In this document: piece after piece, positions 25,595 to 33,310 of the stretch
Layout: each line of letters opens with the position of its first letter
Numbering within the stretch: position 1 is the first letter of the stretch
From: an uncultured Poribacteria bacterium
GTDB taxonomy: Bacteria; Poribacteria; WGA-4E; WGA-3G
Assembly (NCBI GenBank): GCA_951828515.1
Contig: OX639992.1
Coordinates: forward strand, 3,884,217 to 3,948,216
Direction: 5' to 3'
Length of the DNA: 64,000 nt
Program-made: the position numbers and the translations under genes
The notes under the pieces: model-generated
The model's input: only the letters and a program-made list of their open reading frames with translations
The model's database searches: none
What the model was told of the DNA's origin: nothing

Positions 25595-25640
25595 TTAGCC
25601 ACCAACGCACGTTCCTACACTGCATATGTGAGGATGATGA
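25450..25640. repeat. ~190-bp repeat copy B (3' region of peptide gene)
   Basis: Nearly identical to 23705-23895 and in the same orientation relative to its peptide gene. On the minus strand it includes the end of peptide B and two stem-loops (CTGAG/CTCAG and a GC-rich stem around 25465-25500). Confidence 0.7.
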
Positions 25641-25813
25641 TGGCATTGCCAGTTGTGCTCGCATTCCCATCCGTTGTGAGCGGGAGTGACGACTGCTTGG
25701 GCAAATAAAACACTACCCGTTGCTACACCAAGTACAAGTGGTGCCTTGAGCCCGACTTTGCCTTCCTCAGATGCAATGAACTCACGGATTTTACCGCGAA
25801 GGTTATTTTTCAT
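25595..25813 (-). CDS. Cys-rich secreted peptide precursor (locus 2, peptide B)
   Basis: A 72-residue precursor. The ATG at 25811-25813 follows AAAGGAG; an upstream in-frame ATG at 25846 lies in the glycosyltransferase remnant and is less likely. The leader MKNNLRGKIREF, S-E-E-G at 15-18, KVGLKAPLVLGV and hydrophobic segment are as in its siblings. The core is WECEHNWQC...PHICSVGTCVGG with C51-x5-C57-x6-C64-x4-C69 and a run of His. It lacks a clear AxA site, so A24 cleavage after Gly18 or another protease is more likely. A TolB-like gene is downstream. The His/Cys-rich core could also bind metal. Confidence 0.82.
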   Translation of the reverse strand: MKNNLRGKIREFIASEEGKVGLKAPLVLGVATGSVLFAQAVVTPAHNGWECEHNWQCHHHPHICSVGTCVGG

Positions 25814-25837
25814 GTAGACTTTTCTCCTTTCTACCGG

Positions 25838-25940
25838 TGCCTCCATTCCGGCGAGATTGATTTCCCAACTGAAATTGAGAAACCCATTTCCAGAGCGAAT
25901 ACTATCGCTACGGGAGTGAAGCCCTCCCCCTGGACATGCT
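25838..25940 (-). pseudogene. Glycosyltransferase 3'-end remnant upstream of peptide B
   Basis: In one open minus-strand frame the sequence reads KHVQGEGFTPVAIVF, then ALEMGFSISVGKSISPE, aligning codon by codon with the end of the glycosyltransferase at 31600. The rest of that gene is absent. Together with the remnants before peptides C and D it shows that the peptide was copied with the tail of the gene before it. Confidence 0.8.
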
Positions 25941-26015
25941 TTCTAATGGCTTTTCAAAAAGTTCATCATTCTTGTTGGTTATTTGAATGATGTTTATCCA
26001 ATTTGTGACCTGTAA

Positions 26016-27872
26016 TTACTGGCACGGCGTTCCACTCGCTCGTAAGAGTTGGTTGGCCCGGAATTGGTGGTTATCAATGAAAATCGTTGGGGAGGCGCGA
26101 ACACCGAGTTCCGCGGCACGCTTGATGTTTTCTCGAAAAAGTTGCTCCGCTTCAGGTGCATCAAACAACGACTGAATCTTCACGACATCAATGCCGAGTT
26201 TCTCTGCACAGTCCTCCCAACTCTTGTCCAATTTCTTGCCCCGACACAAAATATAGTCGAGATACTTCTCAGGATATTCTTGGGCTATCAGCAGCTGCCG
26301 GATGTTTTCCGCTACTTCGGGGTAACCGTGTAGACTGGTAAACGGCGTTATATCCTGTGGTGAAGGTGCTTCCTTCTCCTGCGCAATAAATTGAAGTTTG
26401 AAGTCAATCTTGTTACCAAACTCTTTCACAATCGGAATAATCTTCTCTTCCGCCTGAACACCGAAAGGACAATAGCTCATCACAAACAGTTCCAAGGTCG
26501 GCTTCCCAACACGTGCTATGCGGGACGTTAAGAGTTCCTCCAAGTTCATCGGTGATCGGCTGTGGTCGACATCCTTGGTATGCAGTGCCACCACATCTCT
26601 GAACCCTGGGGAATGTTTCGTGTCGTGGCATTCCAAACACAGCGATGTATCCGCAGCACTGCGGATGTTGCTCTTTTTCGGATTGCCTACGTGCTGCTTG
26701 CCGGGACCGTGGCAGGTTTCACACTGCACGCCCTTGAGTGTCGAGTCATGGTCCCCTATCTGAAAACCCGTCGGATAACCGAGTCCAGTGGTATGACAAG
26801 AGACACACCCCGCATCAAAGTAGCGTTCCTTTTTCAGAAGGGTTTCAAAGGCAAAAGCGTGCCGCGTCGCTGACCACTGGAGATATTCTTCCTGATGACA
26901 CCGCTGACACGCCATCGCTGAGACATAGCCGTTCTGCTGATCTTGCTCCAAGTGCTGGTTCGTAAAGAGAGGTGTAAAGTCAGAGGATTGAGTACCTTCT
27001 TGGTAAAAGTCAGTCAGCAGTTGACGCACCGGCTGGGATTCCTCTACATCACCTGTCAACGCCAATTGTGTGGCATAATAACGCGTGAGTTTTCTGTCTG
27101 CGTCTATCCAAAGTGCTAACACTCCTAACGTTTTGCCTTCAGGTTTGGAACCGACATGAAGGGTTCCGGATTCGGATGCTATTGTCTCGATTTCATCAGG
27201 ACGGATCACAACATCAACATCGTGCAGTTCTGTATCGGCAGGTATGCCGAGGGCGATGCGAACGTCTGCGGTCAGGGCGTGTTCGTTGCTATTCTCGCCC
27301 GTGCCGACAAACGCCACCGAGAAGTCGCCTACCTGTTTTACGATAAATGGCTCGGTTGCCGTGCGGGCTTCTGCAAGAAATGGAAAATTGGCGTGTTGGC
27401 GATGCTCTGTTAAATACGCCTCGTCGTAACTCAAATCGCTTTGACTCAGTGCCACTGCATCGTATCCCATCATTGACATCACCTTGAGGTTGACCTGACA
27501 TCGCTTGGCATCGATCGCTTCGGTGCCATCGAAGATGTCGCCTGCGTCAACCAGAAACATTGAAAATCCATGTTGACGCAGCTCCTCCACCAAGTGCGCA
27601 CGCCTCGGCAGGCCGCCAGACTGTTCTTGATAACACCCGCATGGCTCCAGATGGCTTTTGGTGCCCCCGGTATATAAGATGACTACGGAAGGCGATTCGC
27701 TGCTTTTGAGTTCCGACAGAACTGTTTCTAATCGTTCTCCGAAAACGGGACGCGCCTGTTGCTTGGCTTCTTGTATCTGATTCAGTCTTTGAGATTCTGC
27801 CCAGTGTAAATAGAATGGTGGTAAAGCTACGGCTACAGTCAAAAGAATTAAAATAAAGATCGCACGTTTCAT
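26016..27872 (-). CDS. UshA-like / tetraheme cytochrome c554 / thioredoxin-like fusion
   Basis: A 618-residue paralogue of the protein at 5611-7587 with the same order. An N-terminal helix (MKRAIFILILLTVAVALPPFY) is followed by a UshA-like part (VILYTGGTKSHLEPCGC, GGLPRRAH). Four CxxCH heme sites follow (CQRCH, CVSCH, CETCH, CLECH). The C-terminal thioredoxin-like domain has FVMSYCPFGVQAE and RASPTIFIDN. As in its partner, the active site is C-P-F-G with a single Cys. It ends in TPCQ, so a C-terminal Cys is available. It is 58 bp downstream of the A24 gene and in the same transcription unit. A role in thiol redox or folding of secreted Cys-rich peptides is inferred from the repeated gene association. 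Confidence 0.86.
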   Translation of the reverse strand: MKRAIFILILLTVAVALPPFYLHWAESQRLNQIQEAKQQARPVFGERLETVLSELKSSESPSVVILYTGGTKSHLEPCGCYQEQSGGLPRRAHLVEELRQHGFSMFLVDAGDIFDGTEAIDAKRCQVNLKVMSMMGYDAVALSQSDLSYDEAYLTEHRQHANFPFLAEARTATEPFIVKQVGDFSVAFVGTGENSNEHALTADVRIALGIPADTELHDVDVVIRPDEIETIASESGTLHVGSKPEGKTLGVLALWIDADRKLTRYYATQLALTGDVEESQPVRQLLTDFYQEGTQSSDFTPLFTNQHLEQDQQNGYVSAMACQRCHQEEYLQWSATRHAFAFETLLKKERYFDAGCVSCHTTGLGYPTGFQIGDHDSTLKGVQCETCHGPGKQHVGNPKKSNIRSAADTSLCLECHDTKHSPGFRDVVALHTKDVDHSRSPMNLEELLTSRIARVGKPTLELFVMSYCPFGVQAEEKIIPIVKEFGNKIDFKLQFIAQEKEAPSPQDITPFTSLHGYPEVAENIRQLLIAQEYPEKYLDYILCRGKKLDKSWEDCAEKLGIDVVKIQSLFDAPEAEQLFRENIKRAAELGVRASPTIFIDNHQFRANQLLRASGTPCQ

Positions 27873-27930
27873 TATAGGTAAAGTAAATCAAATCAAAGGG
27901 TGTTGATTTGCGCTCCTTTCAAGTATAAAG

Positions 27931-29070
27931 TTAAAATAACTGCATCAGTTTGAGATAAAAGGGGCCCTGGCAAAGAATCGTCAGCAGGGCACCGATAGAA
28001 ATAACAGGGGCAAAGCGAATCGAGGGTTGGACGTTTATCTGATTGCCGAATTCGGCAAATGCACCCGCCGCCGCAAGGTTTTGTAATTGATTAATCTCCT
28101 CTGTCGTTAGACCTGACGGGTCCGGTGAGATAACAATACTATCCTCCTGACCGCTTGAGAGCACAACCTGTTTCTTCTCGTATCGGACAGTGCCGTCGGG
28201 GTGTTCTACTCGAACAATTTGTTCCGCAGGAATCATACCCACCTGAAGACCGCTCACATCAACGGCAGTATCCAGTGTGATACTCGCTAAACTCAGAACC
28301 AACTGCTTCGCAATCACAAAAACCACGATATATAACCCTAAGAAAAAGGCGAGACCCGAGAGCAACATTGACACGGACGGCGTTGCTTGCACGGTTAACC
28401 AAACAGCTATGAAACTAATGACAGCATAAGAGACCGGCGTTTTCGGCAGCAGGGACAGGAGTTTCTGTATCAACGTGAATGCTACCAAAACGAAAACGAG
28501 ACTCAGGAAACGATCCAGTTCCCATCCAAAGTGTTGTAACAGATAGGTGAATACAGACCCGATCCCAATAAGCACAAGCAAGCTGAAAAACTTCTCGAGC
28601 AGTTCTTTTTTTTGGAAGTTTGATTTAAGGAAATGTCGAAGAAGGTCCAACTTATTTCGCATGAATACGAACTTGAAAAGCAGATAGCCCAGTACCCCTA
28701 TCGAGTAGGGAACAATAATATTGAGGGCGAGTATCAAAGGCGGAAAACTCAGCGCACCGCTCAGGTCCCTGAACAGGGATAGCGGGAAGATTAAGCAGAG
28801 TCCCCAAAACAGTTTGGAGTCCCCTGGCGAGAAAATACCGAACCAATAGAGACCAAACGCAATAAGCCCACCTCCGAGGAAAAGCCCCAAGATATACAGT
28901 GGCGTTGTCGTGCCAAGATACCACGCCATCAACTGGCTGAGGGTTCCTACATAGAGGAGTCCGAGAGAGCAGAAATTGCGAATCTTTTGTGTCTTCAGGT
29001 CAGTGTAACTCGCATATCCACAGAAAACGAGTGCTAAAAGAATCAGAAAATATTCATAGTATGACATCAA
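27931..29070 (-). CDS. A24-family (prepilin / class III signal) peptidase
   Basis: A 379-residue polytopic protein, the same length as the one at 11001. The catalytic Asp24 lies in YTDLKTQKIRN and Asp84 in FSPGDSKL. The C-terminal part keeps the LQVGMIPAEQIV block and SIRFAPVISIGALLTILCQGPF, both also present in the first copy. It is a short, archaeal-like A24 enzyme without the methylase domain. No pilus genes are nearby, and the only candidate substrates are the peptides with SE(E/D)G leader sites. It is 17 bp downstream of the methyltransferase and 58 bp upstream of the cytochrome/thioredoxin gene. Confidence 0.88.
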   Translation of the reverse strand: MMSYYEYFLILLALVFCGYASYTDLKTQKIRNFCSLGLLYVGTLSQLMAWYLGTTTPLYILGLFLGGGLIAFGLYWFGIFSPGDSKLFWGLCLIFPLSLFRDLSGALSFPPLILALNIIVPYSIGVLGYLLFKFVFMRNKLDLLRHFLKSNFQKKELLEKFFSLLVLIGIGSVFTYLLQHFGWELDRFLSLVFVLVAFTLIQKLLSLLPKTPVSYAVISFIAVWLTVQATPSVSMLLSGLAFFLGLYIVVFVIAKQLVLSLASITLDTAVDVSGLQVGMIPAEQIVRVEHPDGTVRYEKKQVVLSSGQEDSIVISPDPSGLTTEEINQLQNLAAAGAFAEFGNQINVQPSIRFAPVISIGALLTILCQGPFYLKLMQLF

Positions 29071-29087
29071 ATAAAAAGAGCCTTTCT

Positions 29088-29984
29088 TTAGAGTTTTACA
29101 CTTAATGCAAATGTATCGATGAAGGAACCTGCTTGACGTTGGAACTCCTTCGTCTCAAAGTCAATAACCTTGAGTCCAACTTTTTCATAGAGTGCTGAGA
29201 CTTCATCGGGAGAATCAAAATCGTAGAGGTGCATTAACAGCGGCAGCTGCACCGGTAGTGCCGTGATTGCGTATCCACCCGGTTTCAGCATACGCAATGC
29301 TTCTAACAAGCCAGTTTTTGGATATGGGATATGTTCAAGTACTTCAACAGCGATAACCCCATCGAAGGTATCGTCAGGATAGTGTAGACTGCGAACGTCT
29401 CCGACTGATAATTCGCTCCTGTCCAAAACTATCTTTCGCTCCAAAAGTCTTTGGGCATGGTGAAGGCAGTGCTGGTTAACATCAACACCGCCAACTTGCC
29501 ACGAGGCGTTCTGCTGTAGAATAAACGCTGTCAAAACCCCCGGGCCGAAGCCGAGATCACAGAAGCGAGATTTCTCTTTAAAACAATCCAAATGCTTACT
29601 GATGAATGCTTTCCGTTCCAAAGCAGGCGGAAAGGAGATATAATTCAGGTGTTCACTGATTGGGTAGTATTTCGTTTCATAAAGTTTCGTTTTTACAGCC
29701 TCGAAATCCCTGTCTGCTGTGAGTTGATTCGGGATCTCAAGGGCAAAAAGTTGTTCAACAGTTATCTCCCCACAATAGAGAATGTCACTGACAATTTCTT
29801 CAGTGTGTGCCCAACTCGTTTCCGACTGTTGAATCAGGGAGTCTGTCTGCTCCAAAATGGAGGAAAACAGATACTGAATTGTCTGGTTAAAACGAGCGCG
29901 ATGGTATTCCACAGCGTGTGGGTATGCGTCTGTATGTGTTTGAAGTCGTGCCTCAAACGTGACTTCAAATTCAGGGTAGTGCAT
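29088..29984 (-). CDS. SAM-dependent class I methyltransferase
   Basis: A 298-residue protein. The N-terminal third (about 1-140) is helical and not recognised. A Rossmann methyltransferase domain follows: CDLGFGPGVLTAF (motif I), VGGVDVNQHCL with the acidic ribose-binding residue, LSVGDVRSLHYPDDTFDGVIAVEVLEHI, and LRMLKPGGYAITALP. This is the Methyltransf_11-type pattern. The target could be a sugar, a peptide side chain or something unrelated. It lies between the TolB-like gene and the A24 gene on the same strand. Locus 1 lacks a counterpart, so it is an optional part of the pathway. Confidence 0.84.
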   Translation of the reverse strand: MHYPEFEVTFEARLQTHTDAYPHAVEYHRARFNQTIQYLFSSILEQTDSLIQQSETSWAHTEEIVSDILYCGEITVEQLFALEIPNQLTADRDFEAVKTKLYETKYYPISEHLNYISFPPALERKAFISKHLDCFKEKSRFCDLGFGPGVLTAFILQQNASWQVGGVDVNQHCLHHAQRLLERKIVLDRSELSVGDVRSLHYPDDTFDGVIAVEVLEHIPYPKTGLLEALRMLKPGGYAITALPVQLPLLMHLYDFDSPDEVSALYEKVGLKVIDFETKEFQRQAGSFIDTFALSVKL

Positions 29985-30084
29985 TCATCAGTTACCTTGT
30001 TTCATATTGGACTCGGGGTTGATTGATATTATGTTCACAGTAATTTATCAGCAGGATAGAGAAAGACTATGTTTCTGGTGGATC

Positions 30085-31080
30085 CTATTCCCGTTTCAGT
30101 TCTCCCCACATTGTCGTTAGCAGCTGGGGTTGGGGTGAAACCGGTAATGCATACGCAGGATCAAACCAGTCTTTGGGTGTATTCCATATCCCAATATCCG
30201 TGAGTTGCTCTGGTTGTTCTGCCCCCAAGACGATTTTGAAGATTTGTAAAGACCTTCTGACTTCTTCACTATCCTGGGCATAGAGGAGGGTATCTCCCTG
30301 CGGCGACCAAACAGGCGAGGTAACCTCTGGACCCGCCTCATCAACAATCTGTGTAAGCCCAGTCCCATCCCGATTCACCGTATAGATCGTCTCTGTTTTA
30401 AGGAAGTCAACAAATGGGACGCGATGAAGCCAAGAAAAGGCAAGTTTATCACCTCTGGGAGACCACCTCGGAGCCCGGAGCCATGAAGGTGTCGCCTTAG
30501 GGGGAAAGAAGGCCTTTTGCTTTCGCGTCCGCACATTGAGAATATTTATTTCCCAGCGTTTCGCCCCCGTTTTAACAACAAAGGCGATTTCGGTGCCATC
30601 GGGAGACCACGCCGGAGTACCTCCGATAGCGACTCGCTCCTCATTTTTTCCATCGCTTGTAGCGATGTAGATGTACCCTACACCAGCATCAAAGCGTGTG
30701 TAAGCGATCTGTGTGCCATCAGGCGACCACGCCGGATGCCGTCTTTCCTCCGATTTTCCGAAAACAGGTCGCACATTTTGACCATTAGGATCCATCAGAT
30801 AGAGATCCCAGCTGCCCGGAAACCGATCTCTGTCAGAGGCAAAAAGAATTTGCTCTCCTGTGGGGGACCAGGCACCAGAAATGTCATCTGCTCGATGGTT
30901 CGTTATGTTAATCTGCGCACTTCCATCTATATTCATCAGATAAAGCTCTCGATTTCCTTCTCGATTTGCCCCAAACACAATTTTGGCAGTATTCGGTGGC
31001 TTGGCAAAAACAACACAAACGCTCACACCCAAAAGCACAAGGCTAAAAAAGCAAAAAAGAATTGGCATTGTTCGTCTCAT
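30085..31080 (-). CDS. Secreted TolB-like (PD40 repeat) beta-propeller protein
   Basis: A 331-residue protein; ATG 31078-31080 follows AGGAGAG. A signal peptide (MRRTMPILFCFFSLVLLG) ends near VFAK. Five PD40 blades follow: FGANREGNRELYLMNIDG, GAWSPTGEQILFASDR, AWSPDGTQIAYTRFD, AWSPDGTEIAFV, RWSPRGDKLAFSW and VWSPQGDTLLYA. It is very similar to the protein at 24274 and also ends W-G-E-L/V-K. It is downstream of peptide A by 274 bp on the same strand. Likely a periplasmic binding scaffold; its partner could be the matured peptide. Confidence 0.87.
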   Translation of the reverse strand: MRRTMPILFCFFSLVLLGVSVCVVFAKPPNTAKIVFGANREGNRELYLMNIDGSAQINITNHRADDISGAWSPTGEQILFASDRDRFPGSWDLYLMDPNGQNVRPVFGKSEERRHPAWSPDGTQIAYTRFDAGVGYIYIATSDGKNEERVAIGGTPAWSPDGTEIAFVVKTGAKRWEINILNVRTRKQKAFFPPKATPSWLRAPRWSPRGDKLAFSWLHRVPFVDFLKTETIYTVNRDGTGLTQIVDEAGPEVTSPVWSPQGDTLLYAQDSEEVRRSLQIFKIVLGAEQPEQLTDIGIWNTPKDWFDPAYALPVSPQPQLLTTMWGELKRE

Positions 31081-31354
31081 CGAAAATCTCTCCTGGATCG
31101 GCAAGCGACGCGGCCCTGTTGTTAAGATTTATAGTTCTCACTCTCTGCAATCAATATCGCTTCCCTTGGCTATAGCAGGGATTTTCTGCACAAGTCGCTA
31201 CGCTTGTTGAAACCTACCCGCAAAACACCGAGTCTGCCCAGAGAAAAATGACTCATTTTGTCTGTTATTGGGAAGGAGAATTGTATTCAAAATCACTGAG
31301 GTGCGTCAAGGTAAAAACCACCGCACCCCAGTAATCAATGAAATTGCCTCAGTT

Positions 31355-31570
31355 TTACATGCAAGTCCCTTCACTGCATTCGTGGGGCTCAAACAGGCAA
31401 TCATCGTTATCGATGCACTGCCATGCCTCAGCCTGTGGTGTGCCAACAACGGCTTGTACCAGTAGAAGACTACCTGTTGCTACACCGAGCGTCAGTGGGG
31501 ATTTGACTCCCACCTTGCCTTCTTCGGATTGGACGAATTCGCGGATTCTACCGCGGAGATTCTTTTTCAT
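31355..31570 (-). CDS. Cys-rich secreted peptide precursor (locus 2, peptide A)
   Basis: A 71-residue precursor with AAAGGAG before the ATG, 29 bp after the stop of the glycosyltransferase at 31600. The leader MKKNLRGRIREF, S-E-E-G at 15-18, KVGVKSPLTLGV and a hydrophobic run to about residue 43 lead to AEA at 47-49, a good signal-peptidase I site. The core begins at Trp50 and has C52-x5-C58-x6-C65-x4-C70 with acidic residues. This is probably the ancestral arrangement (glycosyltransferase, peptide, TolB), because the other copies keep pieces of both neighbours. Two disulfides are possible. The activity is unknown. Confidence 0.85.
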   Translation of the reverse strand: MKKNLRGRIREFVQSEEGKVGVKSPLTLGVATGSLLLVQAVVGTPQAEAWQCIDNDDCLFEPHECSEGTCM

Positions 31571-31599
31571 TTCGGTTTTTCTCCTTTCTGCCGGTGCTT

Positions 31600-33300
31600 C
31601 TATTCCGACAAGATTGACTTCCCAACGTTGGTTGGGAAAGCCATTTCCAAGACGAATTCATTTGCTACAGAAGTGAAGCCCTTCCCTTGGAAATGCTTGA
31701 AAACTGCCTCGATTTCAGCAGGTGTGTGCCGTTCCGCTAACATTTCTATCAAAGCGGCTTGAAGGCAGTCATATCTATGAATCCCCAGGCGATACACACT
31801 GGATTCGGTGGTTCCAGATCCTGGATTATACCGACGGCAGAAGACCGACGGAGACAAATTTCTTTCTCTCCTGAAAGCATTCACGCTTTGCTGATGCCCC
31901 TCTTCAAGGCACTGAACGATTTCTTGTGCTACTTTTTCCCAAGTGAATTTTTGAGCCAAACGCTTTGCAGCGTCTTCGCATTCGATACGTGTATGAGAGG
32001 GTTTTAACCACTGATTTATCGTGTTTGACAACTCGGACATCGGGACACGGAAATTACCGAAATCATTCCCTTCCGACTCCACAACGGCACCTGCACCTGC
32101 TACTTCCGGAGGCATCCCATATTTCGTCATCGCAACACACGGCGCACCATACGCCATCGCCTCTAAAACAATCGACAGCGGGGTACCCGGCATCGCAGGG
32201 AAACACACAAGATCCAACGCTTGGAAGAATATCGGCAACACCGATCGCGTTTCTTCGTCATCGGCACTGAAAATGACGACATTCTCTGGTGGATGCCGAT
32301 ACTGTTGCTCTAACAGTGTATCATACACAAAGATCGCCAGATGTGGGTTGGCGCGCGCGAATTCAGAAATCCATACGGCACCCCGACTCGGCTCAAATCC
32401 AGAGATCAGCCCGACAACCGGTTGCTTCACAAACATCGGTTTGTCAAAGAGTGCAGCGGTATGCTGTTTTGCCAACGCCTTATCACCGATCGGCGCAACA
32501 ACGTCTATCCCATCCGGTATCACGCGCACGTTATCTGCTGGCATCCCTAATTCAGCGATCCATTCCTTCATCCACGAGGCTTTGACCACCAGTGTATCTT
32601 TTGGACTTTGGAACGCACAGAGCGTCAAGAGCGTTTTCAGCAGAACGTGTTGTAGCCGCTGGGTCGCATCTATGCAGTGAACAATCGGCACATCGGGAAC
32701 TCGATAGTATAACAGATCGTCCGTCAAGAACTGTGAGAGCAGCAGGATACCGTCATAGCCATCCATCGCATACCACGGCGACGTCAGGGCATTCCCTGCC
32801 GCTACGTCTATGTTCCGAACCCGAACCGCATCGAGATCTTGAAAGTCCTCCTTCTTTTCCTCAGGAAACGACAACGTTTCCAACTCGGCGAACGCCGCAA
32901 GGTGCGTCAAAAACTGATAACGGTTGAGATTCGTGAGGTAGTCCAACGACGACTTCTCTCCCGTAAAATGGAACGGGACCAATACTTTCGGTTTCTGATC
33001 GCGCGGCTGCCCCTGTGCAACCGTTGGTTCCACTGCCGCAACGACTCGGTGCAGAAGGGTTCCTTGTCTTCCGAGTTGTTCCAAGCGTTCGATCCCATCA
33101 AAGATAGCAGTCAATTTATAGTCTTTTCTCAGGTTCTCGACGATCTGATACCGCGTCTGCGACGCATAACATGACAGAATTTCCCATTCCACGTCATTTA
33201 TCTGAACGATGTCGCCCGTTTCGAGATCTGCGGCATATTTGCGATCGTCCTGCTCAAATGTATGATGCTGTTTTAAGCGGTAACGCCTGTGAGATACCAT
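31600..33300 (-). CDS. GT4-like protein with RRE-like N-terminus, first EX7E Glu missing
   Basis: About 566 residues from the ATG at 33298-33300, which has GAGGAG upstream; eight earlier codons overlap the previous gene. Residues about 12-85 are a PqqD/RRE-like domain (KYAADLETGDIVQINDVEWEIL to LEQLGRQGTLL). The GT-B body has VVGLISGFEPSRGAVW and FPAMPGTPLSIVLEAMAYG. The second Glu of EX7E is present and the first is Gly, as in the protein at 9312. The C-terminal helical piece has FCRRYNPGSGT and AERHTPAEIEAVFKHF. It is a likely non-catalytic or altered partner of the enzyme at 33311. Copies of its 3' end lie before the other peptides, and a broken relative is at 15459/17022. Confidence 0.82.
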   Translation of the reverse strand: MVSHRRYRLKQHHTFEQDDRKYAADLETGDIVQINDVEWEILSCYASQTRYQIVENLRKDYKLTAIFDGIERLEQLGRQGTLLHRVVAAVEPTVAQGQPRDQKPKVLVPFHFTGEKSSLDYLTNLNRYQFLTHLAAFAELETLSFPEEKKEDFQDLDAVRVRNIDVAAGNALTSPWYAMDGYDGILLLSQFLTDDLLYYRVPDVPIVHCIDATQRLQHVLLKTLLTLCAFQSPKDTLVVKASWMKEWIAELGMPADNVRVIPDGIDVVAPIGDKALAKQHTAALFDKPMFVKQPVVGLISGFEPSRGAVWISEFARANPHLAIFVYDTLLEQQYRHPPENVVIFSADDEETRSVLPIFFQALDLVCFPAMPGTPLSIVLEAMAYGAPCVAMTKYGMPPEVAGAGAVVESEGNDFGNFRVPMSELSNTINQWLKPSHTRIECEDAAKRLAQKFTWEKVAQEIVQCLEEGHQQSVNAFRRERNLSPSVFCRRYNPGSGTTESSVYRLGIHRYDCLQAALIEMLAERHTPAEIEAVFKHFQGKGFTSVANEFVLEMAFPTNVGKSILSE

Positions 33301-33310
33301 TTTGTGCTCC

